Assembly: GCA_964517065.1 (NCBI GenBank)
Contig: CAZFBK010000033.1
Coordinates: 1-7,777 of the forward strand
Reading direction: 5' to 3'
Origin: CAYYYA01 sp964517065
Lineage (GTDB): Bacteria; Patescibacteriota; Patescibacteriia; UBA1558; 2-01-FULL-52-15
Length of the DNA stretch: 7,777 nucleotides
This document shows positions 1 to 6,700 of the stretch, piece after piece (positions within the stretch are counted from its first letter, which is position 1; each line of letters starts with the position of its first letter). The translations under genes and the position numbers were made by a program. A model generated the notes under the pieces. That model was not told where the DNA came from, ran no database searches, and saw only the letters and a program-made list of their open reading frames with translations.

Positions 1-52
1 CCTCGACCGTTTGCTTAAGAGGCAACTGCTCTACCAACTGAGCTATGCTCCC
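1..52 (-). tRNA. tRNA-Lys(CTT), 3' part cut off by the window edge
   Basis: Read on the minus strand, the gene starts at 52 with acceptor arm GGGAGCA. It continues with a canonical D arm (GCTC, loop AGTTGGTA, GAGC) and an anticodon arm with loop CTCTTAA. The anticodon CTT is at 19-17, which gives lysine (AAG codons). The variable loop CGGTC and the first T-stem bases GAGG reach position 1, so the T loop and the 3' acceptor strand lie outside the window. The first anticodon-stem pair (27-43) would be G-A, a small oddity. It lies 33 bp downstream of tRNA-Arg with no terminator between them, so the two are probably cotranscribed. Confidence 0.93.
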
Positions 53-85
53 ACGTGGAAATGTAACGTTCCAAACTTAAAATAC

Positions 86-162
86 TGGTGCGCCCTGAGG
101 GATTCGAACCCCCGACCTCTTGGTCCGAAGCCAAGCGCTCTAATCCACTGAGCTAAGGACGC
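86..162 (-). tRNA. tRNA-Arg(TCG) with encoded CCA
   Basis: A complete 77-nt cloverleaf can be drawn on the minus strand. Acceptor GCGTCCT pairs with AGGGCGC (one G-T pair), the D stem is GCTC/GAGC, and the anticodon stem CTTGG/CCAAG encloses loop CTTCGGA. The T stem GGGGG/CCCTC encloses TTCGAAT. Anticodon TCG (128-126) reads CGA/CGG arginine codons. The discriminator A at 89 is followed by a genomically encoded CCA (88-86). It is the first gene of a tRNA pair and has its own likely promoter at 185-213. Confidence 0.97.
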
Positions 163-184
163 AAATTATAATAAACGCGTTGAG

Positions 185-213
185 ACTATACCACGATATT
201 ACAAGCAAATCAA
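185..213 (-). promoter_or_regulatory. Promoter of the tRNA-Arg/tRNA-Lys pair
   Basis: On the minus strand TTGATT (213-208) is followed by a 17-bp spacer and TATAGT (190-185), with TGG just before the -10 (extended -10). The predicted start is near 178, about 16 nt before the mature tRNA-Arg 5' end. A perfect TATAAT at 170-165 lies only 2 bp before the tRNA. It would place the start inside the tRNA, so it is not chosen. Confidence 0.6.
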
Positions 214-228
214 GGGCTTGGGGAGTCC

Positions 229-1182
229 CTAATTTGTAAACGGTTCTATATACGTTTGTTTGAGATTTGCCTGATTTCGTTCCAACTCGCGTTGGGCTAA
301 CTGATCAAGCATTGGGCCTATTTGCTGACTGATGGCCATTAAGAGAATATCGTTATTCGGACTGAAGTGATGTCCGTTGATTTTGTCAGTCAGCACAATG
401 CAGCCGGTGACCGTATGATGGCTCATGATGGGACAGAGGAGCATATTCTTGCTTTGGTAGTCGGCAGTGTTATATTTCTTTTCCCAGCGCTCTGGAGTGA
501 TGATCAAAGCTTTCTTACTACTGAAGACCAGACTCATCAACGTATCTTGGTCGAGTTTAAGAACTTTTTGCAGTGGTTTACGGAAGCCTAGGGTCTGCTC
601 CAGATAGATCCTGCGTCCAAGCGGCTCGAAGCGCGCCACCAGAGCTCGCTTCACACGGAATAGTTTCAGTAAGTCACGCAGCAGATGAGTTAGTAATTCT
701 TCGCGAGTAGAAATATTACTTGGGAGCTTGCTGATGGCGAAGAGCGTTAGTAATTTATCGTTGGTACGACTGAGTCGTTCAGTTACCGTGCGTAACATTA
801 CTTGCTGTAAGTCTTGAGCGGCTCGAGGGTGATTGCGGAAGAGCTTGGCCAGCTGATAGGTAGATAGCTCGAGCAACTGGGTGCCGGCTTCTAGCGTCCT
901 GCCACTGTGTTCATGGCTGCCACCGGCTGAGAAGAAGATGCTTTCACCTACGACTTCATAGGGCTTGAAAGCAGCGAGTGGTTCTTGAATTCCTAGAATA
1001 GTTTTCTCGATCATCAGTCCACCCTTTAGTACAATATATAGTCTGTCGCGTTTTTGACCTTCTTTGAAGACGAGGCGGTGAATATCATGATCCGTGACTT
1101 TGACAAAACCGGCCAGCTGGATCAGAGCTTGCCGGCTTAGAGTTTTGAAGAGGGGGATTTTTTTCAAATCGCTGATAAGCAT
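229..1182 (-). CDS. Cyclic-nucleotide-binding domain plus GAF domain protein, no HTH, in operon with pilT
   Basis: A predicted cytoplasmic sensor protein of 317 residues. Residues about 5-120 look like a Crp/Fnr-type cNMP-binding beta-roll: IPLFKTLS entry helix, EGQKRDRLYIVLKGG core, and VVGESIFF followed by GR, in the place of the phosphate-binding cassette. A helix (about 121-145) leads to a GAF-like domain (about 158-295), recognisable from SKNMLLCPI, TGCIVLTDK and FSPNNDILLMAISQQIG. The Crp winged helix-turn-helix is absent, so direct DNA binding is unlikely. An upstream ATG at 1224 gives 331 residues but overlaps pilT by 38 bp. The ATG at 1182 lies 4 bp after the pilT stop and starts right at the domain, so it is preferred; neither start has a clear Shine-Dalgarno site. 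The tight spacing indicates translation from the pilT mRNA. The ligand is unknown. No clear terminator follows it. Confidence 0.8.
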   Translation of the reverse strand: MLISDLKKIPLFKTLSRQALIQLAGFVKVTDHDIHRLVFKEGQKRDRLYIVLKGGLMIEKTILGIQEPLAAFKPYEVVGESIFFSAGGSHEHSGRTLEAGTQLLELSTYQLAKLFRNHPRAAQDLQQVMLRTVTERLSRTNDKLLTLFAISKLPSNISTREELLTHLLRDLLKLFRVKRALVARFEPLGRRIYLEQTLGFRKPLQKVLKLDQDTLMSLVFSSKKALIITPERWEKKYNTADYQSKNMLLCPIMSHHTVTGCIVLTDKINGHHFSPNNDILLMAISQQIGPMLDQLAQRELERNQANLKQTYIEPFTN

Positions 1183-1186
1183 AGGT

Positions 1187-2215
1187 TTAGCCGTCGACCG
1201 AGTAGGCGATGGCAGTTGGTTCATCGATCAGACCGTGATCAAGGAGTGCTTTCAGATGGTAGTCCATGGTCATCATGCCCTGATCGGCGGAAGTTTGGAT
1301 AATAGTTTTGATCTGCGGGATTTTATTTTCACGTACGAGGTTGGCGACGGCGGCGTTATTGACGAGGATCTCACGAGCCGCCACGCGTCCGCCGCCTTTG
1401 CGGGGCAACAGCTTCTGGGAGATAATGCCGGACAAAGAAACGGATAGCTGTAGACGTACTTGAGCCTGCTGATGCGGCGGGAAGACATCGATAATACGGT
1501 CGATGGTTTGTGAAGCGTTATGCGTGTGCAGCGTTGCTAGTACCAAATGGCCTGTTTCAGCTAAGGTGATCGTAGCGGCAATAGTCTCGAGATCGCGCAT
1601 TTCTCCGACCATGATGACGTTTGGATCCTGACGCAGCACATGTTTCAGTGCATTACCGAAGCTATTCATATCCGTACCGAGTTGACGCTGCTTGATAATA
1701 CTCCGGCTGGGGGTGTAGATGTATTCGATTGGATCTTCCAGAGTGATGATATTGGCAAACCGGTTGTCGTTGATGCGTTGTACCATAGCTGCTAACGTCG
1801 TGGATTTACCGCAACCCGTAGGTCCGGTGATGAGGATCAGACCTTGAGGTTTGGAGATCAGGTCAAAGGCAATCGGAGGCAACTCCAACTCTTCCATTGT
1901 CGGGATAATGTTGGAAATAACGCGGGCCACTAGACCCATGTTGTCTTTTTCGAAATGCAGATTGATACGGTAACGAGAAAAACCCTCAAGCTCATAGGAG
2001 ACGTCGAGTTCGCGTTCTTTTAGGAATTTTTCTTTCTGCGCGTCAGTGATGATGCTCAACACCAGAGCTTCCATATCGGTTTTTTTGATCACCGGCATAT
2101 CAGGAATAATTTTCAATTCACCGTCAACGCGGATGATAGGAGGTTTGCCGACGATCAAATGTAAGTCGGAAGCTTTTTTTTGGCTAGCAATCTGAAAAAG
2201 TTCGTTGATGTTCAT
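1187..2215 (-). CDS. pilT: PilT, type IV pilus retraction ATPase
   Basis: A hexameric cytoplasmic secretion-type ATPase that drives type IV pilus disassembly (twitching, DNA uptake, surface sensing). The 342 residues match the usual PilT length. The N-terminal PAS-like domain (about 1-110) carries the typical SDLHL...G.PP.IRV.G signature. Walker A GPTGCGKST is at 131-139 (Cys where Ser is common), the Asp box TLEDPIEY at 158-165, Walker B VGEMRDLET at 203-211 and the His box TGHLVLATLHTH at 221-232. AVANLVRENKIPQI (289-302) corresponds to the AIRNLIRE retraction motif and favours PilT over PilB. The frame stays open to a TTG at 2323, but that extension would cross the promoter and a palindrome. 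The ATG at 2215 begins the conserved MNINELF sequence. No Shine-Dalgarno is present, and the promoter position predicts a leaderless message. No other pilus genes are in the window. Confidence 0.95.
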   Translation of the reverse strand: MNINELFQIASQKKASDLHLIVGKPPIIRVDGELKIIPDMPVIKKTDMEALVLSIITDAQKEKFLKERELDVSYELEGFSRYRINLHFEKDNMGLVARVISNIIPTMEELELPPIAFDLISKPQGLILITGPTGCGKSTTLAAMVQRINDNRFANIITLEDPIEYIYTPSRSIIKQRQLGTDMNSFGNALKHVLRQDPNVIMVGEMRDLETIAATITLAETGHLVLATLHTHNASQTIDRIIDVFPPHQQAQVRLQLSVSLSGIISQKLLPRKGGGRVAAREILVNNAAVANLVRENKIPQIKTIIQTSADQGMMTMDYHLKALLDHGLIDEPTAIAYSVDG

Positions 2216-2221
2216 GGGAAT

Positions 2222-2250
2222 ATTATAACATAGGGAGTGAGTCCCGCCAA
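2222..2250 (-). promoter_or_regulatory. pilT promoter, predicted leaderless start
   Basis: On the minus strand TTGGCG (2250-2245), a 17-bp spacer and a perfect TATAAT (2227-2222) are preceded by TGT, an extended -10. Six bases separate the -10 from the pilT ATG, so the expected first transcribed base is the A of the start codon at 2215. The -35 overlaps the left arm of the GC-rich inverted repeats at 2241-2292. Confidence 0.75.
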
Positions 2251-2292
2251 CGCTGTTTGATTTCAAAGTAGGCGGGATCCCGCCAGAGGCGG
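2241..2292. repeat. REP-like cluster of GC-rich inverted repeats upstream of pilT
   Basis: TCCCGCC at 2242-2248 is the inverted partner of GGCGGGA at 2271-2277. GGCGGGATCCCGCC (2271-2284) is itself a perfect 14-bp palindrome. CCGCC at 2280-2284 also pairs with GGCGG at 2288-2292 around AGA. Several mutually exclusive hairpins are therefore possible. No protein is encoded here. The composition contrasts with the AT-rich stretch next to it (2293-2390). Confidence 0.6.
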
Positions 2293-2307
2293 TGATAGTT
2301 GGTAGTG

Positions 2308-2372
2308 AGTAGTTAGTAGACAAAATTCAGAATTAAAAAAAAGAAATAAGAGATAAGGAAAAGTAGTTAGTA
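2308..2372. repeat. AT-rich spacer with an 11-bp direct repeat
   Basis: AGTAGTTAGTA occurs at 2308-2318 and again at 2362-2372, separated by a purine-rich, AT-rich stretch with a run of A. No gene or promoter is evident between the terminator at 2388-2424 and the REP-like cluster. The repeat may be simple-sequence drift. Confidence 0.4.
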
Positions 2373-2387
2373 TGATGTATTGAGTAT

Positions 2388-2424
2388 AAAGTAAAGACCC
2401 GAGATCGATGAACGATGTCGGGTC
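2388..2424 (-). terminator. Intrinsic terminator of the 98-codon gene
   Basis: On the minus strand GACCCGA (2424-2418) pairs with TCGGGTC (2402-2396). Inside it, ATCG pairs with CGAT around loop TTCAT, with one C-C mismatch between the two stems. TTTACTTT (2395-2388) follows directly. The hairpin starts 8 bp after the stop codon at 2432-2434. Confidence 0.8.
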
Positions 2425-2431
2425 CGATGTA

Positions 2432-2728
2432 TTAGGAAAACTGTTGTCGTTGTGCGGTTGCGATTTGCTTGATGAGCGGATGAACCTTCTCACCGGCTTT
2501 CAGATCTTTGAGCCCCTGTTTGATGGCACGGAAAGCTTCTTTGTCGATAATCTGCGCTTCCTTAGGGTTATAGCCGTGCTCTACGCGATGACGGCTGAGG
2601 TAGAGAAGGTGCTCCCTGATTTTGCGCTTCTGACCGCGTTTGACGTGAGCCACGATTTCATTGATGAATTCTTGCAATCCATCGAGCGTGGTTTGTGCGG
2701 CAGCGTTCTTCTCGGCCTTGGTCGGCAT
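2432..2728 (-). CDS. Small basic helical protein of unknown function (98 aa)
   Basis: I do not recognise the family. The 98-residue product is rich in Lys, Arg, Gln and Ala and looks fully helical and cytoplasmic. It has no signal peptide, membrane segment or Cys. A basic stretch RGQKRKIREHLLYLSRHRVE (31-50) and a second charged helix around QGLKDLKAGEKVHPLIKQ (71-88) could support nucleic acid binding, but that is a guess. The call as a real gene rests on context. It has a clear Shine-Dalgarno TAGGAG (2740-2735) 6 nt before the ATG, a promoter with a consensus TTGACA at 2777-2805 and a terminator directly after the stop. It is therefore a monocistronic unit. The long frame on the opposite strand (2408-2734) lacks such signals. 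Confidence 0.82.
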   Translation of the reverse strand: MPTKAEKNAAAQTTLDGLQEFINEIVAHVKRGQKRKIREHLLYLSRHRVEHGYNPKEAQIIDKEAFRAIKQGLKDLKAGEKVHPLIKQIATAQRQQFS

Positions 2729-2734
2729 GGGTAA

Positions 2735-2740
2735 CTCCTA
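2735..2740 (-). promoter_or_regulatory. Shine-Dalgarno site of the 98-codon gene
   Basis: TAGGAG on the minus strand lies 6 nt before the ATG at 2728. It fixes the start, and it shows that this genome uses Shine-Dalgarno sites for some genes although nrdJ, cobO and pilT lack them. Confidence 0.75.
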
Positions 2741-2776
2741 TAAGGTATGAGTGATGATGAACAGCTAACGTGATAC

Positions 2777-2805
2777 ACTCTACGATAGAGTATTCAAGCT
2801 GTCAA
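2777..2805 (-). promoter_or_regulatory. Promoter of the 98-codon gene with overlapping palindromic operator candidate
   Basis: A consensus TTGACA (2805-2800) is separated by 17 bp from TAGAGT (2782-2777). The -10 is one arm of an inverted repeat, ACTCTA-CGA-TAGAGT (2777-2791), which reaches into the spacer. A repressor binding this palindrome would block RNA polymerase. The regulator is unknown. The predicted leader is about 40 nt. Confidence 0.65.
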
Positions 2806-2844
2806 TTTAGCCCATTGGATAGTTGCTGTATCCAACGGGCTAAA
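2806..2844 (-). repeat. Long perfect RNA hairpin between terminator and promoter
   Basis: The arms 2806-2821 and 2829-2844 form a 16-bp stem with a 7-nt loop. The one imperfect position is A-C on the plus strand but G-U on the minus strand, so the structure is perfect only in minus-strand RNA. No useful U tract follows. It abuts the TTGACA of the 98-codon gene and follows the terminator at 2842-2881. Confidence 0.65.
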
Positions 2845-2881
2845 GAAAATCCGCCCTGTCTAGAAGAAGCACAGGGCGGAT
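2842..2881 (-). terminator. Intrinsic terminator of the 45-codon gene
   Basis: On the minus strand ATCCGCCCTGT (2881-2871) pairs perfectly with ACAGGGCGGAT (2859-2849) across an 11-nt loop. TTTCTTT (2848-2842) follows. It lies about 25 bp after the stop codon at 2906-2908, as expected for the end of that transcript. Confidence 0.8.
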
Positions 2882-2905
2882 ACCCGGCGAGGGATTTTTG
2901 GTCGG

Positions 2906-3043
2906 TTACTTGCCGTGCAGCGCGAGATCTGCCAGCACGTAGAGGATGATGGGAGGAAGCAACACAGTGACAACGGCAGAAACAGGGAAAAACTTGTCGT
3001 ACAGTGATTCCCACCAGTCGAACGGTTTCCAGATCCAAGACAT
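2906..3043 (-). CDS. Small single-pass membrane peptide (45 aa), unrecognised
   Basis: A short gene readable as ATG at 3043 to TAA at 2908-2906. The product starts MSWIWKPFDWWESLYDKFFP, a Trp/Phe-rich amphipathic segment. It continues with a hydrophobic stretch (about 21-42, VSAVVTVLLPPIILYVLADL), which is a likely transmembrane helix, and ends in HGK. Shine-Dalgarno AAAGGA (3056-3051) lies 7 nt before the ATG and a strong terminator follows, so expression is credible. It does not resemble a family I know. The interfacial aromatic helix plus one membrane span would suit an accessory subunit or small membrane regulator, but function is unassigned. A longer overlapping frame (2802-3038, same strand) encodes a Cys/Arg-rich low-plausibility product that would run through the terminator. 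Confidence 0.72.
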   Translation of the reverse strand: MSWIWKPFDWWESLYDKFFPVSAVVTVLLPPIILYVLADLALHGK

Positions 3044-3050
3044 GACCAGA

Positions 3051-3056
3051 TCCTTT
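3051..3056 (-). promoter_or_regulatory. Shine-Dalgarno site of the 45-codon gene
   Basis: AAAGGA on the minus strand lies 7 nt before the ATG at 3043. It is the main evidence for choosing this frame. A TATAAG at 3089-3084 upstream could be a -10, but no matching -35 at the right distance is visible, so the promoter is unresolved. Confidence 0.65.
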
Positions 3057-3114
3057 CGGGGTTATTGAGGGGAACAGGGACTGCTTATACGCTAGTCCTA
3101 TTGAGAATATTTGT

Positions 3115-3657
3115 CTAGTACTCGATACCTTGGCGGGCGGCGATGCCTTTATAGAAGTAATGTTTCTTCAGCTTCATCTCTGTCACCAGATCAGCCGCTT
3201 CCATAATCTTCTTGGGAGCTCTACGTCCGGTCAGTACCAGCTCGATATGCTGCGGCTTGTCTTTCATTAGTTCCAAGACGTCTTTCAGTTTCAGCATCTT
3301 CAGCTTAGTGGAAGTATTGATCTCGTCAAGGATTATTAGGTCGTATTTTTTGCGAAATAACGCCCGCGCCAGCTGCAGACCGCGTGCGGCTTCAGCTTTG
3401 TCTTCATCGAGGATAGAGAAGCGGAAAGGCGTGCCAGGTTTAAATCGTACGAGACCGGTGACAAAGAAGTCGACGTTTTTCAGTAGCGGTAGACTGTGGC
3501 GCTCACCGTATTGGAAGCCGCCTTTATCGAAGAAGATAATGGCTACCTTTTTACCTTGGCCTGAAGCTCGCAAGGCCAGCCCCAGACCGGCAGTGGTTTT
3601 GCCCTTTCCATCGCCGGTATAGACGTGGATCTGACCAAGGGAGAATTTTTTATTCAT
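3115..3657 (-). CDS. cobO: Cob(I)alamin / cob(I)yrinic acid a,c-diamide adenosyltransferase (CobO/CobA/BtuR family)
   Basis: It transfers the 5'-deoxyadenosyl group of ATP to a cob(I)alamin-type corrinoid, giving adenosylcobalamin, in the cytoplasm. The 180 residues are close to the family norm. The P-loop GDGKGKTT is at 15-22, YDLIILDEI (Walker B-like) at 105-113, ELVLTGRRAP at 139-148, and the C-terminal KHYFYKGIAARQGIEY (165-180) matches the family ending. The frame extends to a TTG at 3684, but that codon sits inside a perfect palindrome. The ATG at 3657 starts directly before the conserved core and is preferred, though no Shine-Dalgarno is seen. It lies 124 bp downstream of nrdJ, whose product consumes adenosylcobalamin. 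No other corrinoid synthesis genes are present, so salvage is more likely than de novo synthesis. It may have its own promoter at 3706-3711. Confidence 0.92.
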   Translation of the reverse strand: MNKKFSLGQIHVYTGDGKGKTTAGLGLALRASGQGKKVAIIFFDKGGFQYGERHSLPLLKNVDFFVTGLVRFKPGTPFRFSILDEDKAEAARGLQLARALFRKKYDLIILDEINTSTKLKMLKLKDVLELMKDKPQHIELVLTGRRAPKKIMEAADLVTEMKLKKHYFYKGIAARQGIEY

Positions 3658-3671
3658 GAGGAGATGATTAG

Positions 3672-3692
3672 GGGCGGGTTTCAAACCCGCCC
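3672..3692. repeat. REP-like perfect palindrome in the cobO leader
   Basis: GGGCGGGTTT (3672-3681) and AAACCCGCCC (3683-3692) are perfect inverted arms around a single base. The hairpin would form in the predicted cobO leader 15 nt before the ATG and could affect translation or mRNA stability. It resembles dispersed REP-type palindromes and is followed 26 bp later by a second one. Confidence 0.7.
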
Positions 3693-3705
3693 TTCCGATT
3701 AGTTG

Positions 3706-3714
3706 ATTATACCA
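3706..3714 (-). promoter_or_regulatory. Extended -10 promoter candidate for cobO
   Basis: On the minus strand TGG followed by TATAAT (3711-3706) forms an extended -10. The -35 position falls inside the palindrome at 3719-3746 and shows no TTGACA match. The start would be near 3699, giving a 42-nt leader with the palindrome at 3672-3692. If active, cobO can be expressed apart from nrdJ. Confidence 0.55.
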
Positions 3715-3718
3715 ATTT

Positions 3719-3746
3719 GTAAGGACAGGTCTAGACCTGTCCTTAC
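3719..3746. repeat. REP-like 28-bp perfect palindrome between nrdJ and cobO
   Basis: GTAAGGACAGGTCT (3719-3732) is followed by its exact reverse complement (3733-3746). There is no T tract on either side, so it is not a standard terminator. In nrdJ read-through RNA it would fold into a long hairpin, possibly a 3'-end stabiliser. The core differs from the neighbouring palindrome, but the outer GTA(A/G)GG-type ends look alike. Confidence 0.7.
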
Positions 3747-3781
3747 GGGAGCCGATTTCAATATGATTCGGTTATCGATTA

Positions 3782-6700
3782 TTAACTGCACCCAGTCGTT
3801 TCACCACAATCCACACACAGCATACACGATCCGTTGCGCTTCATCTTCATGCTACCACAGGCACCGCACTGTTCGCCGGTGAAGCCTTGCTTCTTGGCGC
3901 TGTCTTTGGGATCGAGCTCAACTATCTTGGTAGATTCGGCATCTGGTTTGACCGTAGTGCGACTGAGATCGAGTGGTAGCGTCTTCTGGTTGTCGGCTGG
4001 TTTATTTTGCACCAGATCCGTGCGGTGGAGATACTCGAAACCCATCAGACGGAAGACAAAATCCATTATTGACGTGGCCATTTTGATATTCTCATGACCT
4101 TGGACGACACCCGCTGGTTCGAACTTGGTATAGGTGAAGGTATCGACGTATTCTTCCAGAGGGATGCCATATTGCAGACCTTTGGAGACAGAGATAGCCA
4201 GCATATTGACCAAGCTGCGGTAGCTGGCGCCTTCTTTGTACATGTCGATGAAGATCTCACCGAGGCGGCCGTCTGGGTACTCTCCGGTACGGACGTAGAC
4301 TTTGTGGCCGCCGACCAGAGCTTCTTGCACGAAGCCGCGACGTTGGGTTGGAAGCTTCTCTTGGATACCGCGACCCTGACCAATGACCTGATGATATTCT
4401 TTCGGTCCGACCGTTTCATCGATATCATCAGCCGTTGCTAGTGACATGAGTGAATCTTCGCCGGTCATAGAGTTCAACGGTTGAGACAGTTTGGAGCCGT
4501 CACGGTATAAGGCTACGGCTTTTAACATATGAGTCCAGCTTTTCTCATGTACTTCAGCTACTTCAGCAATGGTGGCTTCATGAGGCATGTTGATTGTCTT
4601 GGAGATAGCGCCGCAGAGGAACGGTTGAGTAGCGGCCATCATATTGATATGGGCTTGGTAGGCGATATAGCGCGTGCCTTTGGATCCACACTTATTAGCG
4701 CAGTCAAAGATAGCGTAGTGCTCCGGCTTCAGATGTGGTGCTCCCTCGACCGTCATAGTACCGAAAATGTATTCATTGGCTTGGGCGATCTGCTCGCTGG
4801 TGAAGCCGAGCTTTTTCAGCACTGACAGATTGGGATCTTGGATTTCTTCTGCTGTGAAGCCGAGACGACTAAGCGCTTGTTCGCCGAGAATACTCTGATT
4901 AAAGACGAAGCTAAGATCCATTGATGATGAGACAGCACTTTCAATCTTACTGATGTCCTTTTCGCCGAGGCCTAGATTCATCAGTGATTCATCATTGATA
5001 TGCGGCGAACCTTTGAGACGGCCATGTCCTAGTGCGTACTCTTCAATTTCTTTGATCTGGTCGGGACTATAGTTTTGCTTCTTCAAAGCTTTGTGTACGC
5101 TCTTGTTAATGATCTTCATGTAGCCTCCGCCAGCCAGCTTCTTGTATTTGACGATAGCAAAGTCTGGTTCCACACCGGTAGTATCGCAATCCATCACGAG
5201 ACCAATAGTTCCGGTAGGGGCGATCAAGGTTGTCTGAGCATTACGATAGCCGTGTTGTTCGCCACTGGAGACAGCTTTATCCCAGGCTTCGCGGGCAGCG
5301 GTCAATAGATCAACCGGAGTGTATTGCGGATCAAGGCCGATTGGTTTGACGGTGAGATTTTCATATTCTTGAGGCGTAGCATTGTAGGCAGCGCGACGGT
5401 GATTGCGCATGACACGCAGCATCGGCTCACGATTAGCTTCGAAGCGATCAAAGGCTCCGAGATGAGCAGCCATCTCGGCTGAGGTGGCATAGGACTCGCC
5501 TCCCATGATCGCAGTGATAGCGCCGGCGATGCCGAGGGCTTCTTTGGAATCATAAGGAATACCCATGGTCATCAGGATGGTACCGAGATTGGCATAGCCC
5601 AAGCCGAGGGTACGGTAGAGATAGCTGTTCCAAGCGATTTGTTTCGATGGGAATTGAGCCATCAGCACAGAGATTTCTAAAGTAATAGTCCAGAGGCGGA
5701 CAGAATGTTTGAAATCTTCAATTTTAAATTTGTAAGTCTCTTCATCGAGGAAGTGTGCCAAGTTGATAGACGACAGATTGCAGGCTGTATCGTCTAAGAA
5801 CATATATTCAGAGCAAGGATTAGAAGCAGTGATCGGTCCGTCATTGGAGCAGGTGTGCCATTCATTGACGGTATCGTGGAATTGCAAGCCAGGATCAGCA
5901 CAGGACCAGGCAGCATAGTTGATCTTGTCCCAGAGTTGGCGAGCCGGCAGCGTTTTATTAACCTGATCATTGGTACGATTCATCAGTTTCCATTCTTTGT
6001 TCTGAGCGACAGACTGCATGAACTCATTAGTCACACGAACGGAGTTATTGGAGTTTTGTCCGGAGACAGTGGAGTAGGCGTCGCCTTCGAAGTGGGTGTC
6101 ATGAACTTTGTAGTTGATATGATCAATACCCTGATCTACCAGACGCAAGACACGTTCGATATAGCTGACAGGAGTTCCTGCAGCAATAGCCCGTTGGATA
6201 GATTTTTTCAAAGGGATGTTTTGTTTCCAATCAGTAGAGTTGCCGCTCGGAGTTTTGGTAGCTTCGATGACGCTATTGAGATGTTGAGAATTAATCTTGC
6301 TGCCGGCAACAAGAGAAGCTACTTTTTGCTCTTCTTTCATCTTCCAATCAATAAATTCCTCAATATCAGGGTGATCGATATTGATCACTACCATTTTGGC
6401 AGCGCGTCTGGTGGTGCCGCCGCTTTTGACTGCGCCGGCTGCTCGGTCGAAGATACGCAAGAAAGACATCATACCTGACGATTTGCCACCGCCGGATAAG
6501 CGTTCATTGGCAGCGCGCAGGCTGGAGAAATTGGAACCGGTACCGGAGCCGTATTTAAACAACCGAGCTTCACGAGTCACGAGGTCAAAGATACCACCTT
6601 CATTTACCATGTCATCTTTCAATGATTGGATGAAGCAGGCGTGTGGCTGTGGGTGGGTATAGGCGTCGGCTGATTGGGTCAGCTCGCCAGAAATAGGATC

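Noticed and set aside
165..170. TATAAT directly before tRNA-Arg as its promoter
   Set aside because: It ends 2 bp before the tRNA, so transcription would begin inside the mature tRNA; the box at 185-190 fits better.
2216..2323. N-terminal extension of PilT from a TTG at 2323
   Set aside because: The extra 36 codons cross the promoter and a palindrome, look non-conserved, and the ATG at 2215 opens the typical PilT N-terminus.
2802..3038. 78-codon minus-strand frame overlapping the 45-codon gene
   Set aside because: The product is Cys/Arg-rich, reads through both hairpins, and lacks the well-placed Shine-Dalgarno of the 45-codon frame.
3212..3622. 136-codon plus-strand frame opposite the adenosyltransferase gene
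   Set aside because: It is a Ser/Arg-rich shadow of a well-supported gene, without start signals.
3658..3684. TTG start of the adenosyltransferase at 3684
   Set aside because: The codon sits inside a perfect palindrome and adds nine residues outside the conserved core; the ATG at 3657 is simpler.
5855..6478. 207-codon plus-strand frame opposite nrdJ
   Set aside because: It lies wholly antisense to highly conserved NrdJ sequence, and the product resembles no known family.
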